From assembly GCA_029559155.1 (NCBI GenBank), contig JAKQCM010000326.1:1-33634 (forward strand): 33,634 bases of DNA, written 5' to 3'. Positions within the stretch are counted from its first letter, which is position 1, and each line of letters opens with the position of its first letter. A model generated the notes under the pieces. The model was not told where the DNA came from. It did no database searches and saw only the letters and a list, made by a program, of their open reading frames with translations. Positions 7,458 through 15,250 of this stretch are shown in pieces. The translations under genes and the position numbers were made by a program. The DNA comes from Chloroflexota bacterium (GTDB taxonomy: Bacteria > Chloroflexota > Anaerolineae > Promineifilales > Promineifilaceae).

Positions 7458-8027
7458 ATGACAGAATTAGAACAATCAAATGCAGCTTCGGATGGAGCAG
7501 TGGAAGCCCGGCCGGCAACATGGGCGCAGCGTTTTCTGCCGCTGCTCATTGCCGCCCTGGTTATCTTGGTCGATCAGGGCAGCAAACAACTCATCGAAGC
7601 AACCATTCCCTATAACACCAGCTGGATGCCCATCGAACGGTTGGCGCCCTTTTTCCAAATCACCCACACCGGCAACACGGGCATCGCTTTTGGCCTGTTT
7701 GCCGGCGGCAGTGTCCTGTTCGCCATTGTCGCCTTGGTGGTGACGGGCATTATTCTTTTTTACAACTTCACTCTGACCGAGGGCAATGTTGGCTTGCGAA
7801 TCGTGTTAGGGCTGTTGTTGGGCGGCGCTTTGGGCAACCTGATCGATAGGGTTCGCCTGGGGCATGTGACCGATTTTCTTGATTTTGGCCCCTGGCCGAT
7901 TTTTAATGTGGCGGACACGGCCGTTGTCGCTGGCGCCCTGGCTCTGGCCTATTTGATGTGGGCAGAGTCGCGCCGGGAAGCCCAACAACGCCACTCCCAA
8001 GAGACAATCCATCCGCAAAACGAGTAA
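7458..8027 (+). CDS. lspA: Lipoprotein signal peptidase (signal peptidase II)
   Basis: A 189-residue inner-membrane aspartyl protease that removes signal peptides from diacylglyceryl-modified prolipoproteins. Four hydrophobic segments are visible, together with the family blocks VDQGSKQ, NTGIAFGLF, GNLIDRVRLGHVTDFLDF and FNVADTAV. The catalytic aspartates are D139 in VTDF and D153 in NVAD. The N-terminal 20 residues and the hydrophilic C-terminal tail (EAQQRHSQETIHPQNE) are ordinary extensions. It precedes an rluD-like gene by 26 bp, the classical lspA-rluD pairing. Its function fits the several lipobox proteins in this window. Confidence 0.96.
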   Translation: MTELEQSNAASDGAVEARPATWAQRFLPLLIAALVILVDQGSKQLIEATIPYNTSWMPIERLAPFFQITHTGNTGIAFGLFAGGSVLFAIVALVVTGIILFYNFTLTEGNVGLRIVLGLLLGGALGNLIDRVRLGHVTDFLDFGPWPIFNVADTAVVAGALALAYLMWAESRREAQQRHSQETIHPQNE

Positions 8028-8053
8028 TTCCTGATTGTTTTACAGGGGACAAG

Positions 8054-9010
8054 ATGACGCAAGAAACGCTACCGGACCAATCCATCGAATTCACTCTGGA
8101 CGACGTTGTACGCGGCGACCGGCTGGACCATGCTCTGGCATTGGCGAAACCCGATTTTTCGCGGATGCAGTGGCAGCGGTTGATTCAGGAGAAACGCGTG
8201 TCGGTTAACGGCCGTATCACCACCAAAACCAGCCTGCGCCTAAACGGCGGCGAACGGATAACGGCCGTCATCCCCCCCATCGTCGATACCGGCCTGATCG
8301 CCGAAGACATCCCCCTGGACATCCGCTACGAAGACCGCGACATCCTCGTCGTCAACAAACCGGCGGGTATGATCACCCATCCGTCACAGACCGACGAAGT
8401 AGGCACGCTGGTTAACGCCATCCTCTACCACTACCCCGATCTGGAAGGCATCGGCGGCGAGCGGCGGCCCGGCATTGTACACCGGCTGGACAAACACACT
8501 TCCGGCCTGATTGTCGTGGCGCGCAATGATCGCGCTCTGTGGTTCATGCAAGAACAGTTCAAAAGACGGACCATTCAGAAAAAATACCTGGCGCTGGTAG
8601 AAGGACAAATTCAACCCCCGGCGGCTCTCATCGACGCGCCGATTGGCCGCGACCCCAACAATCGCAAAAAGATGGCCGTTATTCCCCCCAACACCTCGGC
8701 TATGGCCCGCAGCGCACGCACCCGTTACGAAACAGTCACCCGTTTCGACAATTTTTCCCTGGTTGCCTGCGCGCCGCTCACCGGGCGGACCCATCAAATA
8801 CGCGTCCATCTGGCGTACATTGGCTTTCCGATTGTGTGCGACCACATTTACGGCCGTCGCAAAAAATCCTTCGCCGACCTGCGCCGCCATTTTCTTCACG
8901 CCGCGGAGCTAACCTTCAAACGGCCGTGCGACAACACCGAGCTGACCATCACCGCCGAACTGCCTCCCGAACTGCAAAGCATCATCGACTCATTAACAGC
9001 CAGCAGCTAG
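8054..9010 (+). CDS. rluD: RluD/RluC-family 23S rRNA pseudouridine synthase
   Basis: A 318-residue protein that isomerises specific uridines in rRNA. The N-terminus (about residues 15-75) is an S4 RNA-binding domain (RLDHAL...RLIQEKRVSVNG). The catalytic domain carries ILVVNKPAGMITHP and the signature HRLDKHTSGL (143-152), whose Asp146 is the nucleophile; GRTHQIRVHLAYIGFPI is the second family block. The track start at 7958 lies inside lspA; the real start is the ATG after TACAGGGGAC. It follows lspA and ends 2 bp from the stop of the oppositely oriented kinase. RluD is the likeliest orthologue by neighbourhood, but RluC cannot be excluded. Confidence 0.92.
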   Translation: MTQETLPDQSIEFTLDDVVRGDRLDHALALAKPDFSRMQWQRLIQEKRVSVNGRITTKTSLRLNGGERITAVIPPIVDTGLIAEDIPLDIRYEDRDILVVNKPAGMITHPSQTDEVGTLVNAILYHYPDLEGIGGERRPGIVHRLDKHTSGLIVVARNDRALWFMQEQFKRRTIQKKYLALVEGQIQPPAALIDAPIGRDPNNRKKMAVIPPNTSAMARSARTRYETVTRFDNFSLVACAPLTGRTHQIRVHLAYIGFPIVCDHIYGRRKKSFADLRRHFLHAAELTFKRPCDNTELTITAELPPELQSIIDSLTASS

Positions 9011-9012
9011 CG

Positions 9013-12000
9013 TTATTCTTCATAGCCGTTCAAATTCAAAGGAATGGCAATGTAAAATGTGCTGCCCTGCCCCCGCTTACTCTGAACCCAGGCCCGGCCG
9101 CCATGCCGCTCGGCAATCGACTTAACAATCGCCAGCCCCAGGCCAGATCCCTTCACCTTCTCTGTCCCCCGCTCTTTCACGCGATAAAACCGCTCAAACA
9201 GGCGCATCTGGTCCTGCTCCGGTATGCCCGGCCCATGGTCTGCAACGCTAAAAACTACTTCGGCGTTGGCCCGCTCTGCCGATAGTTTCATCGCGCCGCT
9301 GTCCGGCGCGTATTTGATGGCGTTGGTGAGCAAATTGGTCAACGCCTGCCGCAGCAGAGGTTTGTCGGCAATCAGCACCAACTCTTTCGGCTCGACGCCT
9401 ACTTCCAATTTGATGCCGCTCAGGTGGGCGTGCTGCCAGAATTCTGTGGCCAGATCGGCCAGCAGCGGTTCCACCTCGATGGCCTGATTACGCAGCTTAA
9501 CGCCCGATTCAATCCGCCCCAGATCGAGCAAATCGTTAACCAGTTTGGCCATCTGGTCAATGCCGCCCATGATTTTATCGACATAATCTTGCTGCTTGTC
9601 GTTCAGGTCGCCGACCATCGGCAGCATGGTGGCATAACCGCGCATAAAAGTCAGCGGGCTGCGCAAATCGTGCGAAACCGTGCTGACAAAGTCAGATTTC
9701 ATCGCGTCGATTTCTTTTAGATGGCTGATGTCGTGCAGCACAGCCACGCGGCCCATCACCTGGCCATCGCCGCCAATGATGGTGGAGGTGCTGGTGTAGT
9801 AAACACGGCCGTCTGCCAGCGGAATTTCGCGGTTTGGCTGCTGCTCGTCCTGGTTCGACAGCACGGCAACCAAGGGTTCTATGGTAAACACATCGGCAAT
9901 GGGACGGCCGTTCACTTCACTCGCTTTCAACTCAAACAACAATTCCGCCGCCCGGTTCACCAACAAAATCCGCTGCGTGCGATCTGTCACTATCACGGCA
10001 TCCGACGTACTTTCCAGCACCGCCGACAGCCGCCGACGGCCGCTTTCGGCCGTGGCATACAGGCGGGCGTTATCGACCAACACGGCCGCCTGCCCGGCCA
10101 GGGTCTTCAATAAATTGTGCTCCGTCGAATCAAAACGATGGGGCGAGCGATACCCCAGCCACAACACACCCTGAAACCGATCCTTGGCATTGAGCGGCAG
10201 CGCCATCAGGGCGGAAACCGGCAAATCCGCTTCGTCGTCCAATTGCAGCGCGGCGCGAATTTCGGCCGGCGTTTCCAGCAGCAGCTCGGCTTTGCGGCGC
10301 AGGGCCTTACGAATGGGGCGGTCCAGGGCCGCCATCGTATCCGCCCCCGCGCCCTCTCCATACGTCAGGGGATAACCGCCGCTGGGAGCAGTCACAACTG
10401 CCCGCGCCCCGGAAGCGCCGGTGCCGCGCACCGCGCCGCGCAAAATCGCCGGCAGTCCCTGGCCTATGTCCAGGCTGGCGGAAACATCGTGGCTGACGCC
10501 TAGCAGCAAAGAAAGCTCGTTCAGACGCTGCTTGATGGAGCGCTGCATGTGGGCGAACGCTTTGGTAAGCTGCCCGATTTCGTCGTCGCGCTGGTCGGCG
10601 GTTTCGGGCCGCCAGTTGCCGCCCGCGGCCAAAGTCTCGGAGGCATTGACCAATTCGGTGATCGGCCTGGTAATGTCGCGGCCCATGAGGGCGAAGATGA
10701 TGTAGAAAACGGCCGTAATCACCAACATCACCAGCGCCAACGGCACGCCAATGCTAACCGCCAGGTTTAGCACCGTGTCGTATGGCGCAGTCACCACCAC
10801 CGTCCAGGGATGCGTCTCGCCGCGCACAAAATAAACCAGTTCGCGGGCGTTCGTTTGCCCCTCACGCCCCTGATAAGCCACGCCGGGCGGCGTCTCATCG
10901 GTGACGATCTGGCGGTCGATTTCCTCCGGCAGTCGCCACGTTTGCAGCAATTGGCTTGCATCTGCATGAGCCACGATCTGCTCGTTTTCATCCAGCACAA
11001 AACCTGCCCCGCGCCCCACCGTACCTTTCATGCCCACGATCAAATCATTGAGCGACAACGAAGGCACACGCCCCACCAACGCCGCCGCCGGTTCGCCAGA
11101 CGCTGAAAGCACGGGCACAACAAAACTCAACACATACTCGTCGCCGGCTGACGAGGCCGTGGCCGTTTCAGATTGGTTGGCCTGCAAGGCAGCAGCCACC
11201 GCCACCTTTTCCCGGTCGGAAAGCGTCACCTGGGTCACGTCCTCGGGATAAAAAGCGGTGATGGTCTGATCCGCATTCACCAACAAGATACGACGATAAA
11301 ATGGATTGACGCGGAATAACTGCTGCAACACTTTTTCCGAATCGGCCGGATTTGCCACCAGCAGTTGGTCATCGTTGTTGTAGAGGGTGAGCAGATTTTG
11401 CAGGTTGGCGCGAAAATCGGGGATTTGGGCGGATACAGTCTGGGCGTCATGGGCCATCTGGTTGACCACCAACCGCGTGGAGACATTGACGGCGACGTTG
11501 TAAACCACAAAAACCATCAATGCCAGGACTAGTCCCACAAACAGCACAAAATTGGCCAGCAACCGGTAGCGCAGGCTGCGCTGCCAGGGTGTGGGAATCA
11601 GCGGTTTGGCGGGAGGGACCAGCTGGGGCAGGCCCAGCAAGATGAGCTTGACGATGATGCCGCCAAGCAGTCCTTCCAGAAACAGGGGGAGTAAATTGGC
11701 GGTGGCGGTGGAAATTGCCAGGTCTACGGCCGTTAGCGTGCTAACCAGCCCCGCCGCGCCCACAAACGCGGCCAGACCAACCGGCAAAGCCATCACCACC
11801 AGACTCAGCGGCCCGGTAACCACCGGTTGTCGCAGCCAGCGGAACAATCGCCCCTGGTAATGTTGGCGCAGGAAGGCGGAAGCCAGAACGGCCGTCAGTC
11901 CTCCATGAAAAATAGCGAATATCTGGTGAGTCTGGCCGAGGGCCGTGCCCAGTCCGGTAAACAACCCCACCACCAGCGCCGCCAATGGATTGAGCACAGC

Positions 12001-12312
12001 GGCAGCCAAAAGGAGGGGAACGGCCGTAAACGGAACCAACGCCGTCAAGGGATTTTGCGCGGCGGCGGCCGGCGCCAACTGGTTTTCAAAGGCTACGGGA
12101 ATCGGAAACAACTGGCTGACAAACAAACCGGCCAGCGATAAAAGAGCGCCCAAGGCCCAATCGCGCCGGCTAAATTGACGATATTCCGCGGGCAACGCAT
12201 ATATGATATACGCCAGTAACCCGACATATAGGAGTAACAAAAGGTATTCAAGTGGGTGGTCCGGCAGCGACAAACGAATTGCCCCTGACGCCCCCCATAA
12301 CTCTAGAGGCAT
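9013..12312 (-). CDS. Multi-domain membrane sensor histidine kinase
   Basis: A 1099-residue sensor kinase. Residues 1 to about 235 hold about six to eight hydrophobic segments (a MASE-like integral membrane sensor). A further transmembrane helix leads to an extracytoplasmic Cache-like domain (about 270-520, DADQTITAFYPEDV, GRGAGFVLDENEQIVAHAD), another helix and HAMP (DITRPITELVNASETLAAGG). A GAF domain (about 605-740) and a PAS domain (LESTSDAVIVTDRTQRILLVNRAAELLF) follow. The kinase core has the H-box STVSHDLRSPLTFMRGY (His about 880), N-box NLLTNAIKYAP, G1 DHGPGIP, F-box RLFERFYRV and G2 GSGLGLAI, all intact. An AAAGG site precedes the ATG. No response regulator is adjacent. The ligand is unknown. 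Confidence 0.93.
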   Translation of the reverse strand: MPLELWGASGAIRLSLPDHPLEYLLLLLYVGLLAYIIYALPAEYRQFSRRDWALGALLSLAGLFVSQLFPIPVAFENQLAPAAAAQNPLTALVPFTAVPLLLAAAVLNPLAALVVGLFTGLGTALGQTHQIFAIFHGGLTAVLASAFLRQHYQGRLFRWLRQPVVTGPLSLVVMALPVGLAAFVGAAGLVSTLTAVDLAISTATANLLPLFLEGLLGGIIVKLILLGLPQLVPPAKPLIPTPWQRSLRYRLLANFVLFVGLVLALMVFVVYNVAVNVSTRLVVNQMAHDAQTVSAQIPDFRANLQNLLTLYNNDDQLLVANPADSEKVLQQLFRVNPFYRRILLVNADQTITAFYPEDVTQVTLSDREKVAVAAALQANQSETATASSAGDEYVLSFVVPVLSASGEPAAALVGRVPSLSLNDLIVGMKGTVGRGAGFVLDENEQIVAHADASQLLQTWRLPEEIDRQIVTDETPPGVAYQGREGQTNARELVYFVRGETHPWTVVVTAPYDTVLNLAVSIGVPLALVMLVITAVFYIIFALMGRDITRPITELVNASETLAAGGNWRPETADQRDDEIGQLTKAFAHMQRSIKQRLNELSLLLGVSHDVSASLDIGQGLPAILRGAVRGTGASGARAVVTAPSGGYPLTYGEGAGADTMAALDRPIRKALRRKAELLLETPAEIRAALQLDDEADLPVSALMALPLNAKDRFQGVLWLGYRSPHRFDSTEHNLLKTLAGQAAVLVDNARLYATAESGRRRLSAVLESTSDAVIVTDRTQRILLVNRAAELLFELKASEVNGRPIADVFTIEPLVAVLSNQDEQQPNREIPLADGRVYYTSTSTIIGGDGQVMGRVAVLHDISHLKEIDAMKSDFVSTVSHDLRSPLTFMRGYATMLPMVGDLNDKQQDYVDKIMGGIDQMAKLVNDLLDLGRIESGVKLRNQAIEVEPLLADLATEFWQHAHLSGIKLEVGVEPKELVLIADKPLLRQALTNLLTNAIKYAPDSGAMKLSAERANAEVVFSVADHGPGIPEQDQMRLFERFYRVKERGTEKVKGSGLGLAIVKSIAERHGGRAWVQSKRGQGSTFYIAIPLNLNGYEE

Positions 12313-12447
12313 CTTGTACCTTTTTCAGCCGCGTTACTTCCCGCCTGACGTGAAGATATTTCAAATTGGGGGATGGTATGATCCCTCAGGTAACTTTACA
12401 ATAATCATGAGATTATAACATGCTCAAATAGCCATCGCAATTGACCG

Positions 12448-12477
12448 TTAACGATGAACCCCGGTGGGTGTTATAAT
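12448..12477 (+). promoter_or_regulatory. Candidate sigma-70-type promoter for the Nfu-N-like gene
   Basis: TATAAT at 12472-12477 with TTAACG at 12448-12453 gives an 18-nt spacer. A better-looking TTGACC at 12441 is too far away (25 nt). It would give a leader of about 145 nt ahead of the ATG at 12630. Confidence 0.45.
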
Positions 12478-12505
12478 CTGCGAACGTTGGTAACCACACA
12501 AAAAA

Positions 12506-12544
12506 TTGGGGATTGAAGATTGGGGGTTGATAGCGTCTCCAATC
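12506..12544. repeat. Degenerate GGGGATT-type heptamer array with inverted GATTGGAG arm
   Basis: Three heptamers (GGGGATT, GAAGATT, GGGGGTT) are followed by CTCCAATC (12537-12544), which pairs with GATTGGGG (12518-12525) at 7 of 8 positions. This is the same GATTGGAG theme as the hairpins at 1.0, 14.5 and 25.3 kb, but it is the only array here not placed after a stop codon. Confidence 0.5.
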
Positions 12545-12629
12545 GCCAAACGCCTGTGCCCGTTACACACTTTATTGGCCTGCTGTGTCGTCGTAAATGT
12601 GTACGGGAAAGGGGTAAAACAAGAAGCCT

Positions 12630-12908
12630 ATGTCTGAATACATTGAAATCGAAACTGAATTTGGCGATGACGGCCGTTCCCTCTTCGTCACCACCAATCT
12701 GGCCCTCACCGACGGGAACAAGGAAACCTATGCTTCTCTCGATGAAATGGAGGAAGGCTCGCCATTGTCGCAAGCAATCTCCGTAATTGACGGTATTGAG
12801 CACCTGACCTTAAACGGCCGTACCCTCACCCTTATCCGCCAACCAGAAGCCCCCTGGCACCACATCGTCGCCGATTTGTCAGCGGTGCTGAAGGACTTTT
12901 TTTTGTAG
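12630..12908 (+). CDS. Stand-alone Nfu/NifU N-terminal-like domain protein
   Basis: A 92-residue protein. The second half, SPLSQAISVIDGIEHLTLNGRTLTLIRQPEAPW, followed by a helix VADLSAVLKDFF, matches the pattern of the Nfu N-terminal (Scaffold Nfu/NifU N) domain: small-residue start, helix, GI/GV-x-x-V, strand, short hydrophobic strand, then W before the last helix. The cysteine-containing C-terminal NifU domain that binds the Fe-S cluster is absent, and there are no cysteines, so it cannot itself carry a cluster. An accessory role in Fe-S protein maturation is possible but inferred. The ATG has only a weak purine-rich ribosome site. It is followed by an octamer-repeat hairpin and then the exporter gene. 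Confidence 0.65.
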   Translation: MSEYIEIETEFGDDGRSLFVTTNLALTDGNKETYASLDEMEEGSPLSQAISVIDGIEHLTLNGRTLTLIRQPEAPWHHIVADLSAVLKDFFL

Positions 12909-12911
12909 GAA

Positions 12912-12957
12912 AAGCGTTTGTTGGTTTGTTGGTTTGTTAGCCAACCAACAAACCAAC
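12912..12957. repeat. Octamer-repeat hairpin between the Nfu-N-like gene and the exporter
   Basis: The left arm is three TTTGTTGG-like octamers. GTTGGTTTGTTGGTT (12920-12934) pairs perfectly over 15 bp with AACCAACAAACCAAC (12943-12957) around an 8-nt loop. It begins about 8 nt after the stop codon at 12908. There is no T-run. The track start of the next gene (12934) falls inside this element, which argues against that start. Confidence 0.85.
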
Positions 12958-12969
12958 CTCACCCTCCCA

Positions 12970-14472
12970 ATGCCCCGCAAACCCTCCCCCACCGCCATCC
13001 TGGCCGTCGTCGCCTTTGGCGTCTTCGTCGCCGCCGACGACCTGACAGTGGTCTCCACCATGCTGCGGCCAATCGTCTTCGATCTGGGCATCCCCCTGCC
13101 GGATGGGCTGGATCAGGCCGCGTGGATTGTCAACGTCTACCTCATCGCCTACGTCGTCGTCATGCCTTTTGTGGGGCGTCTGAGCGATTTGATTGGGCGG
13201 CGGGCGGTGTACGTGGGCGCGCTGGCCCTGTTCCTGGCCGGCTCGATTTGGGTGCCGCTGGCGGGTAGTTTTAACAGTTTTCTGGCCGGACGGGTGTTAA
13301 CGGCCGTTGGCGGCGGCGCCATGGTCCCGGTGGGCATGGCCGTGTTGGGCGATGTGTACCCGCGTGATAAGCGCGCCACGGCCCTGGGCGCGCTGGGAGC
13401 CATCGACACCGCCGGTTGGGTGTGGGGACCGCTCTACGGCGCGCTGCTCATCCGTTTTTTAAGCTGGCGCTGGCAGTTCTACCTGAACATCCCGCTGGCC
13501 CTCATCGGCATCGCCGCCGCCTGGTGGGCGCTGGCCGATCTGCCCCGCCCTGCCCGCAACGAGCGCATCGACTGGTGGGGAACCATCGCCCTTTCCCTGT
13601 CCCTGCTGGCCCTGAATATCGCCCTGCTCAACAGCGGCGACGTGCAAAGCGCCGGTGGTTTTGCCAGTCTTAACGGCAGCCGACCGGCCGTCTCCTGGCC
13701 TTATTACCTGGCGTCTCTAATTAGTTTCGCCATCTTTTTATTTATTGAATCGCGCAGCGCCAGCCCGCTTATTCCCCTTTCTCTCTTTCGCCGCCGCAAT
13801 TTTGGCACGGCCGTTTTCATCAATTTCCTCACCGGCAGCGTGCTCATCATCGCCATGGTCAACGTGCCGCTCATCGTCAACGTGCTGGCGGTGGATGTGG
13901 CGGAAGCGTCCCTGCTCAGCGGCGGGCTGCTCAGCGGCATGACGCTGGCGATGGCCATTTTTGCTTACGTGGGCGGCCGCCTGACGGAACGCTGGCGCTA
14001 CCGGCCGGTCACACTGGTAGGGTTGTGGTTGTGTGCGCTGGCTTTTAATTGGATGGGCCGCTGGCAGGCCACGGCCGTTGGCGACCACACCCCATATGCG
14101 CAGATGGCCTGGCAGTTGGTGGTGCTGGGTGTGGGTTTTGGGCTGGTAATTGCGCCGGTGGGAACGGCCGTCATCAACGCCGCCCCCGACGACCAGCGCG
14201 GCGTCGCTTCCAGTCTGGTTATCGTCATGCGCCTCATCGGCATGAGCGTGGGGCTGTCCGGCCTGACGGCCTGGGGCCTGCGCCGCTTCGACGTCCTGCG
14301 CACCCAGATCACCCTGCCCGATCTGCCCCTCAGCGACCCGGCTTACCAGCAAGCCATCGTCGACGGCCTGACCCACGTCACCGTCGCCGTCCTGACCGAA
14401 ACGTTTCTCATCTCCGTGCTGCTGGTGGCGCTGGCCTGGGTGATAGCCCTGGCTTTGAAGCCGGACGGGTAA
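12970..14472 (+). CDS. MFS drug/proton antiporter, DHA2 (EmrB/QacA) type
   Basis: About 500 residues with roughly 14 hydrophobic segments, the DHA2 arrangement. The loop 2-3 motif A is GRLSDLIGRRAVY, the region after helix 4 has GRVLTAVGGGAMVPVGMAVLGDVYPRDKRATALG, and motif C-like GAIDTAGWVWGPLYG is present with the 14-TM family pattern. FAADDLTVVSTMLRPI matches the acidic residue in TM1 that DHA2 exporters carry. It should move small amphipathic compounds out in exchange for protons; the substrate is unknown. The start is placed at MPRKPS because the earlier start lies in the repeat hairpin; no clear Shine-Dalgarno is seen. An in-frame run of GC-rich codons gives several long antisense shadows. 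Confidence 0.9.
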   Translation: MPRKPSPTAILAVVAFGVFVAADDLTVVSTMLRPIVFDLGIPLPDGLDQAAWIVNVYLIAYVVVMPFVGRLSDLIGRRAVYVGALALFLAGSIWVPLAGSFNSFLAGRVLTAVGGGAMVPVGMAVLGDVYPRDKRATALGALGAIDTAGWVWGPLYGALLIRFLSWRWQFYLNIPLALIGIAAAWWALADLPRPARNERIDWWGTIALSLSLLALNIALLNSGDVQSAGGFASLNGSRPAVSWPYYLASLISFAIFLFIESRSASPLIPLSLFRRRNFGTAVFINFLTGSVLIIAMVNVPLIVNVLAVDVAEASLLSGGLLSGMTLAMAIFAYVGGRLTERWRYRPVTLVGLWLCALAFNWMGRWQATAVGDHTPYAQMAWQLVVLGVGFGLVIAPVGTAVINAAPDDQRGVASSLVIVMRLIGMSVGLSGLTAWGLRRFDVLRTQITLPDLPLSDPAYQQAIVDGLTHVTVAVLTETFLISVLLVALAWVIALALKPDG

Positions 14473-14476
14473 AAAT

Positions 14477-14528
14477 GGAGACGGGAGACTGGAGATTGGA
14501 GATTGGCAAGTCTCCAGTCCCCGGTCTC
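14477..14528. repeat. GGAGAYK heptamer array with hairpin after the exporter gene
   Basis: Four consecutive heptamers (GGAGACG, GGAGACT, GGAGATT, GGAGATT) begin 5 nt after the stop codon. The first 18 nt of the array (14478-14495) pair with TCTCCAGTCCCCGGTCTC (14511-14528) at 16 of 18 positions. The stretch TGGAGATTGGAGATT is identical to 15 bp of the hairpin near 1.0 kb, 13.5 kb away. Confidence 0.85.
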
Positions 14529-14597
14529 TGCTATTTGACACATATTCTCCCATCCTATTAAAATGCAGGCACAGGCAAACGCCGGGAGGGAAGACGC

Positions 14598-15158
14598 ATG
14601 CTGGCGGAAAAAACGAAAGAACGCACCATGACAGCCGAACAACTGGCCCAATTGTCACCCGAAGCCAGTCGCGGCGAACTCATTGAGGGGGAATTTGTTG
14701 CCACGTCACCAGCAGGACAGATGCACGGAGAAATTGCAGCCACGATTTTGATCATGCTTGGACAGTTTGCCCGCCGACAAAACCTCGGCAGGGTGTACGC
14801 GGCGGAAACAGGCTTTGTTCTCAAGCGCCAGCCAGATACCGTGCGCGCGCCAGACGTGGCCTTTGTGCGGGCAGAGCGGTTGAGCGCAGTGACGCCGCCC
14901 ACCGGCTTTTTTGATGGACCGCCCGATCTGGCGGTTGAGGTTGTGTCGCCCAGTGAAACGCTGGCGGAAATCGAAGGCAAGCTGCTGGATTATCTGGACA
15001 GCGGCGTGCAGGTCGTGTGGCTGGTTTACCCGACGACGCGCACAATCACCGTCTATCACTCGTTAACGGCCGTGCGCACCCTGACCATCAACGATACCCT
15101 CGACTGCGAAACCCTGCTGCCCGGCTTCTCCGCCCCCGTTCAAGAGATATTCGCCTGA
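14598..15158 (+). CDS. Uma2-family endonuclease-like protein (DUF820)
   Basis: A 186-residue protein of the Uma2/DUF820 family, which has a PD-(D/E)XK nuclease fold. Visible family blocks are SRGELIEGEFVATSPAG, the acidic strand RAPDVAFV (Asp86), DLAVEVVSPSE (Glu114) and KLLDYLDSGVQVVWLVYP. These proteins are abundant in Chloroflexota and Cyanobacteria, often in many copies; their biological role is unclear, although some are found near mobile elements. GGGAGGGAAG precedes the ATG, which supports this start over the inner Met of MTAEQL. It converges with aspS across a shared terminator. No toxin-antitoxin partner is adjacent. Confidence 0.9.
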   Translation: MLAEKTKERTMTAEQLAQLSPEASRGELIEGEFVATSPAGQMHGEIAATILIMLGQFARRQNLGRVYAAETGFVLKRQPDTVRAPDVAFVRAERLSAVTPPTGFFDGPPDLAVEVVSPSETLAEIEGKLLDYLDSGVQVVWLVYPTTRTITVYHSLTAVRTLTINDTLDCETLLPGFSAPVQEIFA

Positions 15159-15181
15159 TCAAATCCCCAATCATCAAACAA

Positions 15182-15214
15182 AAAGGCCCGGCAGACTATG
15201 TTTGCCGGGCCTTT
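15182..15214. terminator. Bidirectional terminator between Uma2 gene and aspS
   Basis: A perfect 12-bp stem (AAAGGCCCGGCA with TGCCGGGCCTTT), 9-nt loop, flanked by an A-run on the left and T-rich sequence on the right. It sits between two converging genes and can serve both. Confidence 0.85.
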
Positions 15215-15215
15215 C

Positions 15216-15250
15216 TCTTTACTCTCGCTCTTGCTCTTTGCTCTAGCTCT
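15216..15250 (-). repeat. GAGCNN-type hexamer run starting at the aspS stop codon
   Basis: On the minus strand the aspS stop codon is embedded in a run of GAGCTA, GAGCAA, GAGCAA, GAGCGA, GAGTAA-like units. The 15-base core GAGCAAGAGCGAGAG also occurs after the first glycoside hydrolase gene at 18.9 kb. Confidence 0.6.

Larger units (their letters stand above)
12313..12629. other. Divergent spacer between kinase and Nfu-N-like gene
   Basis: A 317-bp spacer serving two divergent genes. It contains a good -10 (TATAAT, 12472-12477) facing right, a degenerate heptamer array at 12506-12544, and an AT-rich stretch around 12396-12420 that could hold the kinase promoter on the minus strand. No open reading frame in it looks real; the 110-residue minus ORF over 12471-12803 overlaps the Nfu-N-like gene and has no family features. 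Confidence 0.6.

Noticed and set aside
13738-14658. 306-residue minus-strand ORF over the exporter
   Set aside because: His/Gln/Pro-rich translation with no family features, antisense to a clear MFS gene, and its start lies in the next gene's region.
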